Below are positions 56,671-64,000 of a stretch of DNA of 64,000 bases, piece after piece. The stretch spans positions 28,430 to 92,429 of the forward strand of contig CBCYMI010000018.1 of the NCBI GenBank assembly GCA_965183855.1, in the 5' to 3' direction. How positions within the stretch are numbered: the stretch's first letter is position 1; each line of letters begins with the position of its first letter. The stretch comes from CBCYMI01 sp965183855. Lineage in GTDB: Bacteria; Pseudomonadota; Alphaproteobacteria; Caulobacterales; Maricaulaceae. The notes below the pieces were generated by a model. It searched no databases, was not told the DNA's origin, and saw nothing but the letters and a program-made list of their open reading frames with translations. Made by a program: the position numbers and the translations under genes.

Positions 56671-57618
56671 ATGAAGGAAGAAGCCGAAAGATCAAGATTT
56701 GGCTTATTCAAGAAAAAATCTTCAGATACACACACTGAGATACATTCAAAAGATCAGCTAGCAGAAAAAGATGAATTGCTTAGAAAAGCACAATCCTTTA
56801 ATAATCTGACCGTTGCAGATGTGATGGTACCTCGTGCAGATATTATTGCAGTTGAAAAATCATCTTCTCTTTATAAAATTATACAAACCTTCAAAACAGC
56901 ATCCCACTCAAGACTGCCAATCTATGATGAAACACTCGATAACCCAATTGGAATGGTGCATATTAAAGATATTCTAGCTGTTTGTGTTGAAGATATTCTA
57001 CCATATCATCTAGGTAATAAACATAGCTTGTCCAAAACGAATAACCAGAATTCTCTGACCAAAACACATTCCAATCTTCTTGAAAAAATAAATCGCCCTT
57101 TACTCTATATCCCCTCTTCCATGCGAGCGCTCGACCTTTTAATACGAATGAAAGCAAGGCGAATTCATATGGCACTTGTTGTTGATGAATTTGGAGGCAC
57201 AGACGGATTGGTTACACTTGAAGATCTGGTAGAACAAATTGTTGGAAATATAGAAGATGAACATGATAAAAATTCAGATGCTGAGCTTTATTTAATTGGA
57301 TCTCATCTTTGGTATGCAGAAGCACGCGTATTAATTGAGGATTTCGAACAAAAAACCAAATTTTTACTAAACTTAAAAGAAGATGAAGACATTGATACTT
57401 TAGGAGGAATTATTGCAAGCTTAACGAGACGTGTTCCAGAAAGAGGCGAAATTATTACACATCCTTCAGGCTGTGAGTTTGAAATTATTGAATCAGATTC
57501 AAGAAGAATTAAGCGGATTCATATTCATCTTCCAAAATCATTCCCAAAAAAAATATCTGACAGAGTTCACACAAACAAAGAAGTAACAATAAAAGTTAAA
57601 AAAACAAATCCAAAATAA
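56671..57618 (+). CDS. corC: CorC/HlyC-family CBS-domain protein
   Basis: A 315-residue cytoplasmic protein. The opening segment LTVADVMVPRADIIAVE begins the CBS pair (residues about 45-200, with HSRLPIYDETLDNPIGMVHIKD and MALVVDEFGGTDGLVTLEDLVE, given as two separate blocks). The CorC_HlyC domain follows (about residues 225-300: LYLIGSHLWYAEARVLIEDF, LGGIIASLTRRVPERGE). An Asn/Ser-rich loop interrupts the first CBS domain. AAGGAG 7 nt before ATG. The family is tied to magnesium/cobalt efflux. lnt, which usually follows, is absent here; a carbonic anhydrase gene comes next. Confidence 0.9.
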   Translation: MKEEAERSRFGLFKKKSSDTHTEIHSKDQLAEKDELLRKAQSFNNLTVADVMVPRADIIAVEKSSSLYKIIQTFKTASHSRLPIYDETLDNPIGMVHIKDILAVCVEDILPYHLGNKHSLSKTNNQNSLTKTHSNLLEKINRPLLYIPSSMRALDLLIRMKARRIHMALVVDEFGGTDGLVTLEDLVEQIVGNIEDEHDKNSDAELYLIGSHLWYAEARVLIEDFEQKTKFLLNLKEDEDIDTLGGIIASLTRRVPERGEIITHPSGCEFEIIESDSRRIKRIHIHLPKSFPKKISDRVHTNKEVTIKVKKTNPK

Positions 57619-57844
57619 TATATGAGTTTGATTTTAGAAAATCTAACCTCAAAGCACTCTATCCGTTTTGTATTGCTCAAAATATGGCTATGTTAGTATC
57701 TCAGATCTTTAAAAGAAAAAATATCAGGTCCCTTTCCCTTTTAAAAAACACGCTTGTATTTTAATGACCTCTCATTAAAATCATGCTGAATTAGGATTAT
57801 TCTGTACCCTAAATTAGACTCTAACTTATCAATAGGCATTTAAA

Positions 57845-58481
57845 ATGACTGATATGAAGACACTTATTAAAGGATATCATCTATTCCATAAAAAATACTT
57901 CACCCCTTCAACCCCATCCATTTATCAGGAATTAAATATAAAAGGGCAAGCTCCAAAAACATGTATTATTGCCTGTTGTGATTCACGAATAGACCCTGCA
58001 TTAATCACACAATCTGAGCCTGGAGATATTTTTGTTGTTAGAAATATCGCTAATTTAATACCAGCCTATCATGTAGATCAACAGGAGTTTCATGGAATAA
58101 AATCAGCAATCGAATTTGCGATTACAACAATAAAAGTTAAAAATATTATTGTCTTAGGTCACAGGCATTGTGCAGGGATTAAAACTTTATTAGCAAACAA
58201 AGAGCAAAACTCTCAATACTCAAACTCTGTTAAATCATGGCTTAATATTGCACAAAATGCCAAAATAACCAGTCTGAAAAAAATAAATTCCAAACACTCA
58301 CAAGAAGACATTCAACATATTTGTGAGAAAGAATCAATTATAAATTCTCTAAAAAAACTTACAAACATACCCTTTCATCAAACAAGAGATTCACCAAAAC
58401 AAAATAGCCTTATATGGCTGGTATTTTAATTTGTCAGATGGGGAGATTTATCAATATAGCCCCGATCAGAAAACAGTTTAA
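57845..58481 (+). CDS. Beta-carbonic anhydrase with frameshifted C-terminus
   Basis: A beta-class enzyme converting CO2 and bicarbonate. Zinc ligands are visible: ACCDSRIDP (Cys and the Asp/Arg dyad) and LGHRHCAGI (His and Cys). The open frame runs to 58429 and gives 194 residues ending ...QTRDSPKQNSLIWLVF. In the next frame from about 58378 the expected family end appears (IKQEIHQNKIALYGWYFN, then GEIYQYSPD), stopping at 58479-58481. One extra C in TTTCATC accounts for it; without it the protein would be about 211 residues. The catalytic core is intact, so activity is plausible even with the altered tail. The entry spans to the original stop. Confidence 0.82.
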
Positions 58482-58627
58482 AAAAATATTATAAGATTCT
58501 TAATTATCAATCTATCAGCAATGATTATTGCCCCTTTAAAGATATTAAACAAAACTTATTTCTCAATTCTATTCAATGCTTCATAGAAAACTGCCCAGTT
58601 GGAGTTTGGCATCTTCTAATTTTAGCT

Positions 58628-59792
58628 TTATAAATTACTATGTTTTTTTCTTTTACTTGCAAATGTTTTCAGTGATGAAGAACGCAATTGACCACAAGCT
58701 GCAAGAATATCCCGTCCTCTTGGGGTTCTAACAGGGGCGGCATAGCCTGATTTATTTAAAATCGTTGCAAACCTTTCAATCTGCTCCCAATCAGAACATT
58801 GATATTCTGTCCCTGGCCATACATTAAAAGGAATTAAATTAATCTTGGCAGGAATGCCTTTTAAAAGTTTAACCAATGCTTTTGCTTCTCTAGGACTATC
58901 ATTTATATTTTTGAGCATCACATATTCGAATGTAATTCGTTTTGAATTAGAAAGCCCTGGATAATCTCGACAAGCTTGCAATAAGCTATCAATTGGATAT
59001 TTCTTATTAATCGGAACCAGTTTATTTCTAAGTTCATCTGTTACTGCATGAAGTGAGATAGCAAGCATTGTTCTTGTTTTCAAACCCAATTCATGGATTT
59101 TAGGAACAATGCCAGAAGTAGAAACCGTAATTCGTCTTCTTCCAATCGCAAGCCCTTCTCCATCTGAAATAATATCAATTGCCTTAACAAGGTTTTCAAA
59201 AATTATAAAGTGGTTCTCCCATTCCCATAAAAACAAGATTGGTTAGTTTCTTATGCTCTAACGTACTTGGCCATTCTCCAAGATCATCTCTTACAATCAT
59301 GATTTGTGCAATAATCTCTTCAGCCGTTAAAATTCCGTACTAATCTTTGTGTTCCTGTATGGCAAAAACGACAATTTTAATGTACATCCTATTTGAGATG
59401 AAATACATAAAGCCCCTGTTTTACTAACAGCTGGAATAAAAACTGTTTCAGCTTCGCTGCCTTTCTCAAAGCGAATAAGATATTTCCGAACACCATCTTC
59501 TGCAATATCCTTTTCAATAATCTCAGGTCTTTTCAGACAAAATATTTCATTAAGTTTTGATCTTAATTCCAAAGACATATTTGTCATGTTTTTAAAATCA
59601 TCAAATCCATGAAAATATAACCATCTCCAAATTTGCTTCGCTCTCATATTTGCAAATTTTTCTTGAACTAAAGCCATAGCTTATTAATAAGCTTGCAATT
59701 TCTGAAAGACTTAATCCTATCAGAGAAATCTTTTCTATAATTGGATGACTTAAATCAGGAGAGTTTTCTAATTGTTTTAGCTGATAAGACAT
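58628..59792 (-). pseudogene. rlmN: 23S rRNA/tRNA adenine-C2 methyltransferase RlmN, four frameshifts
   Basis: RlmN methylates A2503 of 23S rRNA by radical SAM chemistry. Pieces of one protein lie in successive frames: the N-terminus (LIGLSLSEIASLL), then RAKQIWRWLYFHGFDDFKNMT and GALCISSQIGCTL, then after 59236 GEGLAIGRRRITVSTSGIVPKI and the C-terminal YAAPVRTPRGRDILAACGQL. Four one-base insertions are needed to explain it: about 59680, in AAAA near 59375 (inside the CxxxCxxC motif, read as CTLNCRFC when repaired), in TTTT near 59329 and in TTTTT near 59200. With four lesions, three in A/T runs, the gene is very probably inactive. It neighbours the IalB gene, a normal alphaproteobacterial arrangement. 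Confidence 0.88.
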
Positions 59793-59879
59793 AAGACATT
59801 ACTCATTATTAGAGCTCCAAATTAAATTTGAAAAATGTATATTCTGAATTTACAATGATCTGTCAACATTTCTTTTGCA

Positions 59880-60542
59880 TTAACATTTCTTTTGCATTGT
59901 ATTTAATGCTGCAGTTACACCTTTTAATGAAAATTGATAAGATGTTCTTGTACCTCTTGAGGATACTGCTTTTACATACATAATAGAACCTGATTTCATT
60001 TTTTTGATCAGCTTTCTTTCCTGATTAGAAGACTCGATAAAAGCTTCCTTTCCAGAAACATACATATTAAACCGAGTATTAGAAATGCTAATCACTGGCA
60101 TATTGCTTGCTTTAATAGAATAGCCTGTCAAAAGGCTTGGTTGTTGTTTTACTGTGCCAGATTTCCAGCCAGAAACCAAAAAATAAACCTGTCCATGATT
60201 GACATTTTTAGGGCTCATATCCTCTGGTCTGGTCAAAACATAGCAAACCTGTCCTTTATTGGTTTTTCTGGTATATAATAACCAATCACCAAACTTTCCT
60301 TCTAGTTTAGCCTGTTGCGCATGCACAATAGGGATAAAATAAATTATATTCAAAACAAACAGCATTATAAAGGAAAAGCACAAAGCAAAATATGTATGGA
60401 TTATTTTCTTTGGTTTAAAACACTCACAAAAACAGGAATATTTTATCTTATTAAGCCTAAATATTCTAATCATAAAATCAGTCCATTCCATCATAATAGT
60501 AAACCCTGGTTTATTCTTTATATATGATTCATTCTTTAGCAT
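59880..60542 (-). CDS. Invasion-associated locus B (IalB)-family exported protein
   Basis: A 220-residue frame; the start is uncertain (ATG 60542, or 60473 beginning MIRIFRLNK, which shortens the leader). A hydrophobic segment (FALCFSFIMLFVLNIIYF) ending near VHAQQA predicts export. The mature part matches the IalB family (PF06776): FGDWLLYTRKTNKGQVCYVLTRPEDMSP, cited here as the family opening, a YFLVSGWKSG strand and the final Cys pair region (MQKKC). IalB was named in Bartonella for erythrocyte invasion, but the family is widespread in free-living alphaproteobacteria, so no virulence role follows. Confidence 0.82.
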   Translation of the reverse strand: MLKNESYIKNKPGFTIMMEWTDFMIRIFRLNKIKYSCFCECFKPKKIIHTYFALCFSFIMLFVLNIIYFIPIVHAQQAKLEGKFGDWLLYTRKTNKGQVCYVLTRPEDMSPKNVNHGQVYFLVSGWKSGTVKQQPSLLTGYSIKASNMPVISISNTRFNMYVSGKEAFIESSNQERKLIKKMKSGSIMYVKAVSSRGTRTSYQFSLKGVTAALNTMQKKC

Positions 60543-60719
60543 AAAATCTTTTATTCTTACAAAACTACCTTAAAAAACTTTATAAAATGCAGCCAAATAT
60601 AGTTTATAAAACCATTTATTTTTTATCATCTATTTCCATAACTTTACGAATTTCTAGCGTGAACAGAGATATTTCAAAATCAAGGAGATCATTTTAAATG
60701 ATACAATATTAAAGTCCCC

Positions 60720-61163
60720 TTATCTGCCAAAAGAAATCATCCGATCATACAATACCAGAGCCGTTGCCAAACCAACATTTAGACAGAATTTAGTAGGAAT
60801 CTTAACTGTAAAATGACATTTCTCAATTAATTCAGAACTTAAGGAGCCTTTCTCTCTACCAACAATATAAGCCGCACATAACGGATGTTTAAAGTCAGGC
60901 AATTCAATTGCATCTTCTGTTAATTCAACCCCGACAAGCTGACAGGATTTAGGTAATCTTAAATCAGACGCCTGTTTCCATGCATAATGAGGCATATGCT
61001 TACATGTATGGGACGTATCTGATTTTATGACTTCTCTGATTTTATAATCTGCTGCAATTGTAAAGGTAAAGTGAGCACCAAAAGCATGAGAGGTACGAAG
61101 AATTGCTCCAAAATTCATAGGTTTGGAAATACCTTCCATACCAACACCAAAATAACCACGCAT
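60720..61163 (-). CDS. SpoU/TrmH-type RNA methyltransferase
   Basis: A 147-residue SPOUT-fold enzyme that transfers a methyl group from SAM to RNA. Conserved blocks: SKPMNFGAILRTSHAFGA (N-terminal Arg region), YIVGREKGSLSSELIEKC (motif 2) and IPTKFCLNVGLATALVLYDRM (motif 3, the knotted SAM site). This compact, alphaproteobacterial form starts MRGYFGVGMEGIS. The target RNA is not predictable. It is a single gene between IalB and the isoaspartyl peptidase. Confidence 0.88.
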   Translation of the reverse strand: MRGYFGVGMEGISKPMNFGAILRTSHAFGAHFTFTIAADYKIREVIKSDTSHTCKHMPHYAWKQASDLRLPKSCQLVGVELTEDAIELPDFKHPLCAAYIVGREKGSLSSELIEKCHFTVKIPTKFCLNVGLATALVLYDRMISFGR

Positions 61164-61415
61164 CTATTTGAGTTCCATTTTTGTTTAATCCAGAAAAGAT
61201 CTGATTTTCTAATCTATCGTATTTAATTTATTTTATCAATGAATGCTCAAGCTTTATTCATCACAGATTTAAAGAACCAAACATTGTTTAATGAAGCATG
61301 AAGCAGAGTTTATACTCTCTTTTCTCAGCGCTTATCAAGCTTTCCTCAATACTGGTTAAACTTAAAGATAGGTGTTTGCAAAAAACAAACGATACCCCCT
61401 GGAATTAGACTTATT

Positions 61416-62363
61416 TTATTCAAAAACTGAAACAATTTTCTGCTTTAATCCATTTATACTCGCTCGCTTCATTCCAGAACCAATATAAGGCATTACAACC
61501 TTTCCTTCACGATCTACTGCAATCAACCCTCCTTTTCCTCCATTTGGAAAAATAGAGTCCATTGGCTTTATTGGAGGTTTTCCTGAAGCTTTTTGGTTTA
61601 AAAATTTAACATAATGCATTTCCATTAATGCCTCCATTGCAGCTTGATCAAGGTTTTGTTGGGCAAACCTTAATCTCGCAGCAAGTTGATGTGCAAGTGC
61701 TGTTTGTATAAAATATTCACCTTGTCCCGTTGTTGATATTGCAATTGTTTGATCTGCCCAAAGCCCAGAGCCAATCAAAGGCGAATCACCAATTCTTCCT
61801 GGAAGTTTATTAATCACGCCAGCAGTTGATGTTACCGCAGCCAAATTTCCTTCAAGGTCAAGAGCAACGGCACCAACTGTACCAATTGAAAGTGTTTCGG
61901 TATCCTGATCTGTCATAACAGAGGGGGTAAAATACGCATCAGGGCTAGAAACAGCTTGGTATCCTCTGCTATTGGCAAATTGTGCAGCTCCTTTCGCAGC
62001 TAACATGACATGTGGTGTATGATTCATAATTTCATATGCAATTTGAGCTGGATTTGCAAAGTTTTCTAATGCACAAACAGATCCTGCTTTTTGAGTACAA
62101 CCATCCATAATTCCAGCATCAAGTTCATATATTCCCAAACGATTGGGAGCTGCCCCCTTTCCTGCCAGATAAAGACCTGAGTTTTCCAATTCTGTTATAA
62201 TCCATAAAACCGTTTCTAATGCTGATTTCCCAGACTTTAACGCCTTATAGCCTTGCTCAATTGTTTGATCCATATGATCTATTTCATGTTTATAGTCACA
62301 TGATCTATCTGGCTCAGCTCCTCCGTGCAATGCAAGAGCAGGCATTTGATCTTTATGTTTCAT
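61416..62363 (-). CDS. Isoaspartyl peptidase/L-asparaginase (Ntn-hydrolase)
   Basis: A 315-residue plant-type asparaginase precursor that self-cleaves. The N-terminal LALHGGAEPD is typical. The linker before the nucleophile reads DTETLSIGTVGAVALD, with the catalytic Thr in GTVGAVA starting the beta subunit. Substrate motifs follow: TSTAGVINKLPGRIGDSPLIGSG (usually TSTGG, here TAG) and STTGQGEYFI. The enzyme hydrolyses isoaspartyl dipeptides and asparagine. It is a single transcription unit. Products could feed the large GDH through transamination; that link is inference. Confidence 0.9.
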   Translation of the reverse strand: MKHKDQMPALALHGGAEPDRSCDYKHEIDHMDQTIEQGYKALKSGKSALETVLWIITELENSGLYLAGKGAAPNRLGIYELDAGIMDGCTQKAGSVCALENFANPAQIAYEIMNHTPHVMLAAKGAAQFANSRGYQAVSSPDAYFTPSVMTDQDTETLSIGTVGAVALDLEGNLAAVTSTAGVINKLPGRIGDSPLIGSGLWADQTIAISTTGQGEYFIQTALAHQLAARLRFAQQNLDQAAMEALMEMHYVKFLNQKASGKPPIKPMDSIFPNGGKGGLIAVDREGKVVMPYIGSGMKRASINGLKQKIVSVFE

Positions 62364-62610
62364 ATTAAATTCTCTAACTTGTTTTTTTCATATGATGAAA
62401 TCTGGGTTTAAAATCAAGCAAGAAATAGACAAACTCAAACTTTATTCTCGTTTTAAACTTGGATTCTTGTTTAAGTTTGGTCTCATTATCAAACTTGGCG
62501 AATATTCATTAAACTGATACAGTCGAGCTTAAACATATCAATTAGAATGTTCAAAATCAAAGATTTGTCATGCTATTAGAACCAATAACAATAAAATCAG
62601 GGAGTAGAAT

Positions 62611-63412
62611 ATGGAATTAAATAATACTATTTCAGCGATTGTAACAGGAGGGGCATCAGGATTGGGAGCAGGAACCGCGCTGGCACTGAGTCAAAAAGGT
62701 GTCCGTGTTGCTCTTTTTGATTTAAATGAATCAAAAGGAGAGAAAATTGCAAAGGAAATTAACGGATTATTTTGCAAAGTTGATGTTTCAAATCCTGAAA
62801 GCGTTCTAAATGGATTTAAGCATGCCAGAAAAAAACATGGACAAGAAGCTGTTTTAGTTAATTGCGCAGGAATTGTCATTGGACAAAAAATAGCATCTCA
62901 TTCCCGTAGCACAGGTGAAATCAGAACACATAATATTAAAGATTTTCAAAATGTTATTCAAGTTAATCTCATTGGTAGTTTTATCTGTGCGGCTCAAAGT
63001 GCAGCAGGAATGATGACATCCCCTCCACTAAATGAAGATGGAGAAAAAGGTCTTATTATCAATACTTCCTCTGTTGCTGCCATGGAAGGGCAAATTGGTC
63101 AATTAGCCTATGCCGCTTCCAAAGGAGGAATTTTGGGAATGACGCTTCCTATTGCAAGAGATTTAGCTTCTGAAGGAATCAGGGCAATGACAATTTTACC
63201 TGGATTTTTGGAAACGCCAATCTATGATTCTTTAAAGCCTGAGATTAAAGAAAATTTAAAAAAACAAACTCTTTTTCCAAAACGTTTTGGTACCTCAAAA
63301 GAATTTGGTCAACTCGTGATTTCAATTTGTGAAAACATCTATTTAAATGGGGAAAGCATTTCGTCTAGATTCAGGGTCTCGCATGCCTCCAAAATTAAGC
63401 TTGTTTTTTTAA
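62611..63412 (+). CDS. Short-chain dehydrogenase (HSD10/3-hydroxyacyl-CoA dehydrogenase-like), C-terminus frameshifted
   Basis: A classical SDR. The NAD site is VTGGASGLGAGTALAL, followed by the NNAG-equivalent VNCAGI, the catalytic Ser in INTSSVAA and YAASKGG with Tyr and Lys. LFDLNESKGEKIA and ILPGFLETPIYDSL resemble type II 3-hydroxyacyl-CoA dehydrogenase (HSD17B10). The open frame runs to 63432 with an unlikely tail. In the next frame from 63362 the family end RLDSGSRMPPK appears and stops at 63410-63412, so one extra T at ATTT (63358-63361) is likely. The catalytic core is unaffected. AGGGAG lies before the ATG. Confidence 0.82.
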
Positions 63413-63432
63413 ATACAAAAATAGAAATATAA

Positions 63433-63725
63433 TCGAAAACAGGAACTAAAATAGCCATTTGCTTAAAGAATATAGTATTTAAATTTAAATCTAAACACGA
63501 TTAGACAAAACTAAAAAAAGAATTATATTAAAAGAATAAGGATAAATACTTGAAATCAGGAAGCAAGTTTAAAAACGACCTTCCTAGAAAATAAATTTAA
63601 AAAGATAACTCATTGCCTAACGCATGATAAATATATAAAAAAATCTAAGAAACCGAGGAAATTTAAATAGAAAATGAATTGCAATCTGGCATAATGGCAA
63701 ATCAGTAAATTAAGGACGATGATGA
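63433..63725. other. Gene-free stretch before sdhB
   Basis: About 290 very AT-rich bases with no sdhA and no other ORF. It presumably holds an independent sdhB promoter. Confidence 0.4.
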
Positions 63726-64000
63726 ATGGTACAATTAACGCTTCCCAAAAATTCACAAATTTCTAAAGGAAAAACCTGGCCTGAGCCTAAAAAAAATGCA
63801 CATGAAAATGATAAAGCAAACCTAAAGCGTTTTAAAATTTATCGATATCACCCAGAATCTGGTCAAAACCCTAAATGGGATTATTATACAATTAATCTTA
63901 ATGAATGTGGCTCAATGATACTGGATGCACTCATTCATATTAAAAATGAAATAGATCCAACGCTTTCCTTTAGAAGATCCTGTCGTGAGGGCGTATGTGG
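63726..64000 (+). CDS. sdhB: Succinate dehydrogenase iron-sulfur subunit, partial
   Basis: The first 91 residues of SdhB, cut by the right edge. It starts MVQLTLPKNSQISKGKTWP, continues with RFKIYRYHPESGQNPKWDYY and MILDALIHIKNEIDPTLSFRRSC, cited as separate blocks, and reaches the first [2Fe-2S] motif SCREGVCG at the end of the window. It links FAD in SdhA to quinone in the inner membrane. AAGGA lies about 9 nt upstream of the ATG. The upstream neighbour is a dehydrogenase gene, not sdhA, so sdhB is separated from its usual sdhCDA partners unless they lie downstream. Confidence 0.93.
   Translation, partial: MVQLTLPKNSQISKGKTWPEPKKNAHENDKANLKRFKIYRYHPESGQNPKWDYYTINLNECGSMILDALIHIKNEIDPTLSFRRSCREGVC

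Noticed and set aside
1..64000. tRNA or other structured RNA genes
   Set aside because: No T-arm-like GGTTCRAWYCC string with a matching acceptor stem was found by eye in the intergenic stretches; a covariance-model scan would be decisive.

Overview
The window looks like chromosome from a low-GC (roughly one third G+C by eye), probably host-associated alphaproteobacterium. Alphaproteobacterial signatures are AddAB in place of RecBCD, the giant NAD-dependent glutamate dehydrogenase, the block tsaE-amgK-murU-addB-addA-trxA, the xseA/DUF2093/M23 cluster divergent from purD, FzlA beside QueG, an IalB-family protein beside rlmN, and the order miaB-phoH-ybeY-corC. The order or genus cannot be fixed from the sequence alone. 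No rRNA, tRNA or CRISPR array was recognised.

Layout. 1-2.3 kb: an accessory region built of short units separated by four copies of a 55-bp hairpin-forming site. It reads like the tail of an integron-type gene-cassette array: a partial ORF, a PD-(D/E)XK-like protein, a small membrane protein, an ORF-less unit and a reversed XRE regulator. 2.3-7.5 kb: a secreted SH3 protein, then a secreted 712-residue protein of unknown function between two dead IS1595-type elements, each still showing terminal inverted repeats and a perfect 8-bp target duplication. 7.5-21.6 kb: periplasmic amidohydrolase, purD, xseA, DUF2093, an M23 peptidase, the agmatine-to-putrescine genes aguA/aguB with an orphan HicB between them, a GT-C glycosyltransferase, a lipoprotein-like alpha/beta hydrolase, fzlA and queG. 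21.9-28 kb: pgi, hisS, a TraB/GumN protein and a Sel1-repeat protein; the last three are each broken by one base. 28.4-40 kb: the trxA/addA/addB/murU/amgK/tsaE block (minus strand). 40.2-48.5 kb: a ferredoxin reductase/[2Fe-2S] ferredoxin pair, NAD-GDH and an AI-2E-type permease. 48.6-58.5 kb: a ferric-reductase-like remnant, dnaK with a heat-shock-type promoter, dnaJ, miaB, phoH, ybeY, corC and carbonic anhydrase. 58.6-64 kb: rlmN with four frameshifts, an IalB protein, a SpoU-type methyltransferase, isoaspartyl peptidase, a short-chain dehydrogenase and the 5' part of sdhB.

How the genes fit together. The housekeeping content indicates de novo purine synthesis (purD), glycolysis or gluconeogenesis (pgi), the TCA cycle and respiration (sdhB), amino-acid catabolism (GDH, asparaginase-type enzyme), polyamine synthesis from agmatine, peptidoglycan recycling (AmgK/MurU), double-strand-break repair (AddAB), tRNA modification (TsaE, QueG, MiaB), and heat-shock and ribosome quality control (DnaK/DnaJ, YbeY, PhoH). 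This is more capacity than a strongly reduced endosymbiont keeps.

A recurring oddity is single-base indels: dnaK, hisS, TraB/GumN, Sel1, carbonic anhydrase, the dehydrogenase, the reductase remnant, and four in rlmN. Several lie in short homopolymers. rlmN and the reductase remnant look like real decay. dnaK and hisS should be essential, so sequencing error must be excluded there. The most interesting feature is the cassette-like array at the left edge.
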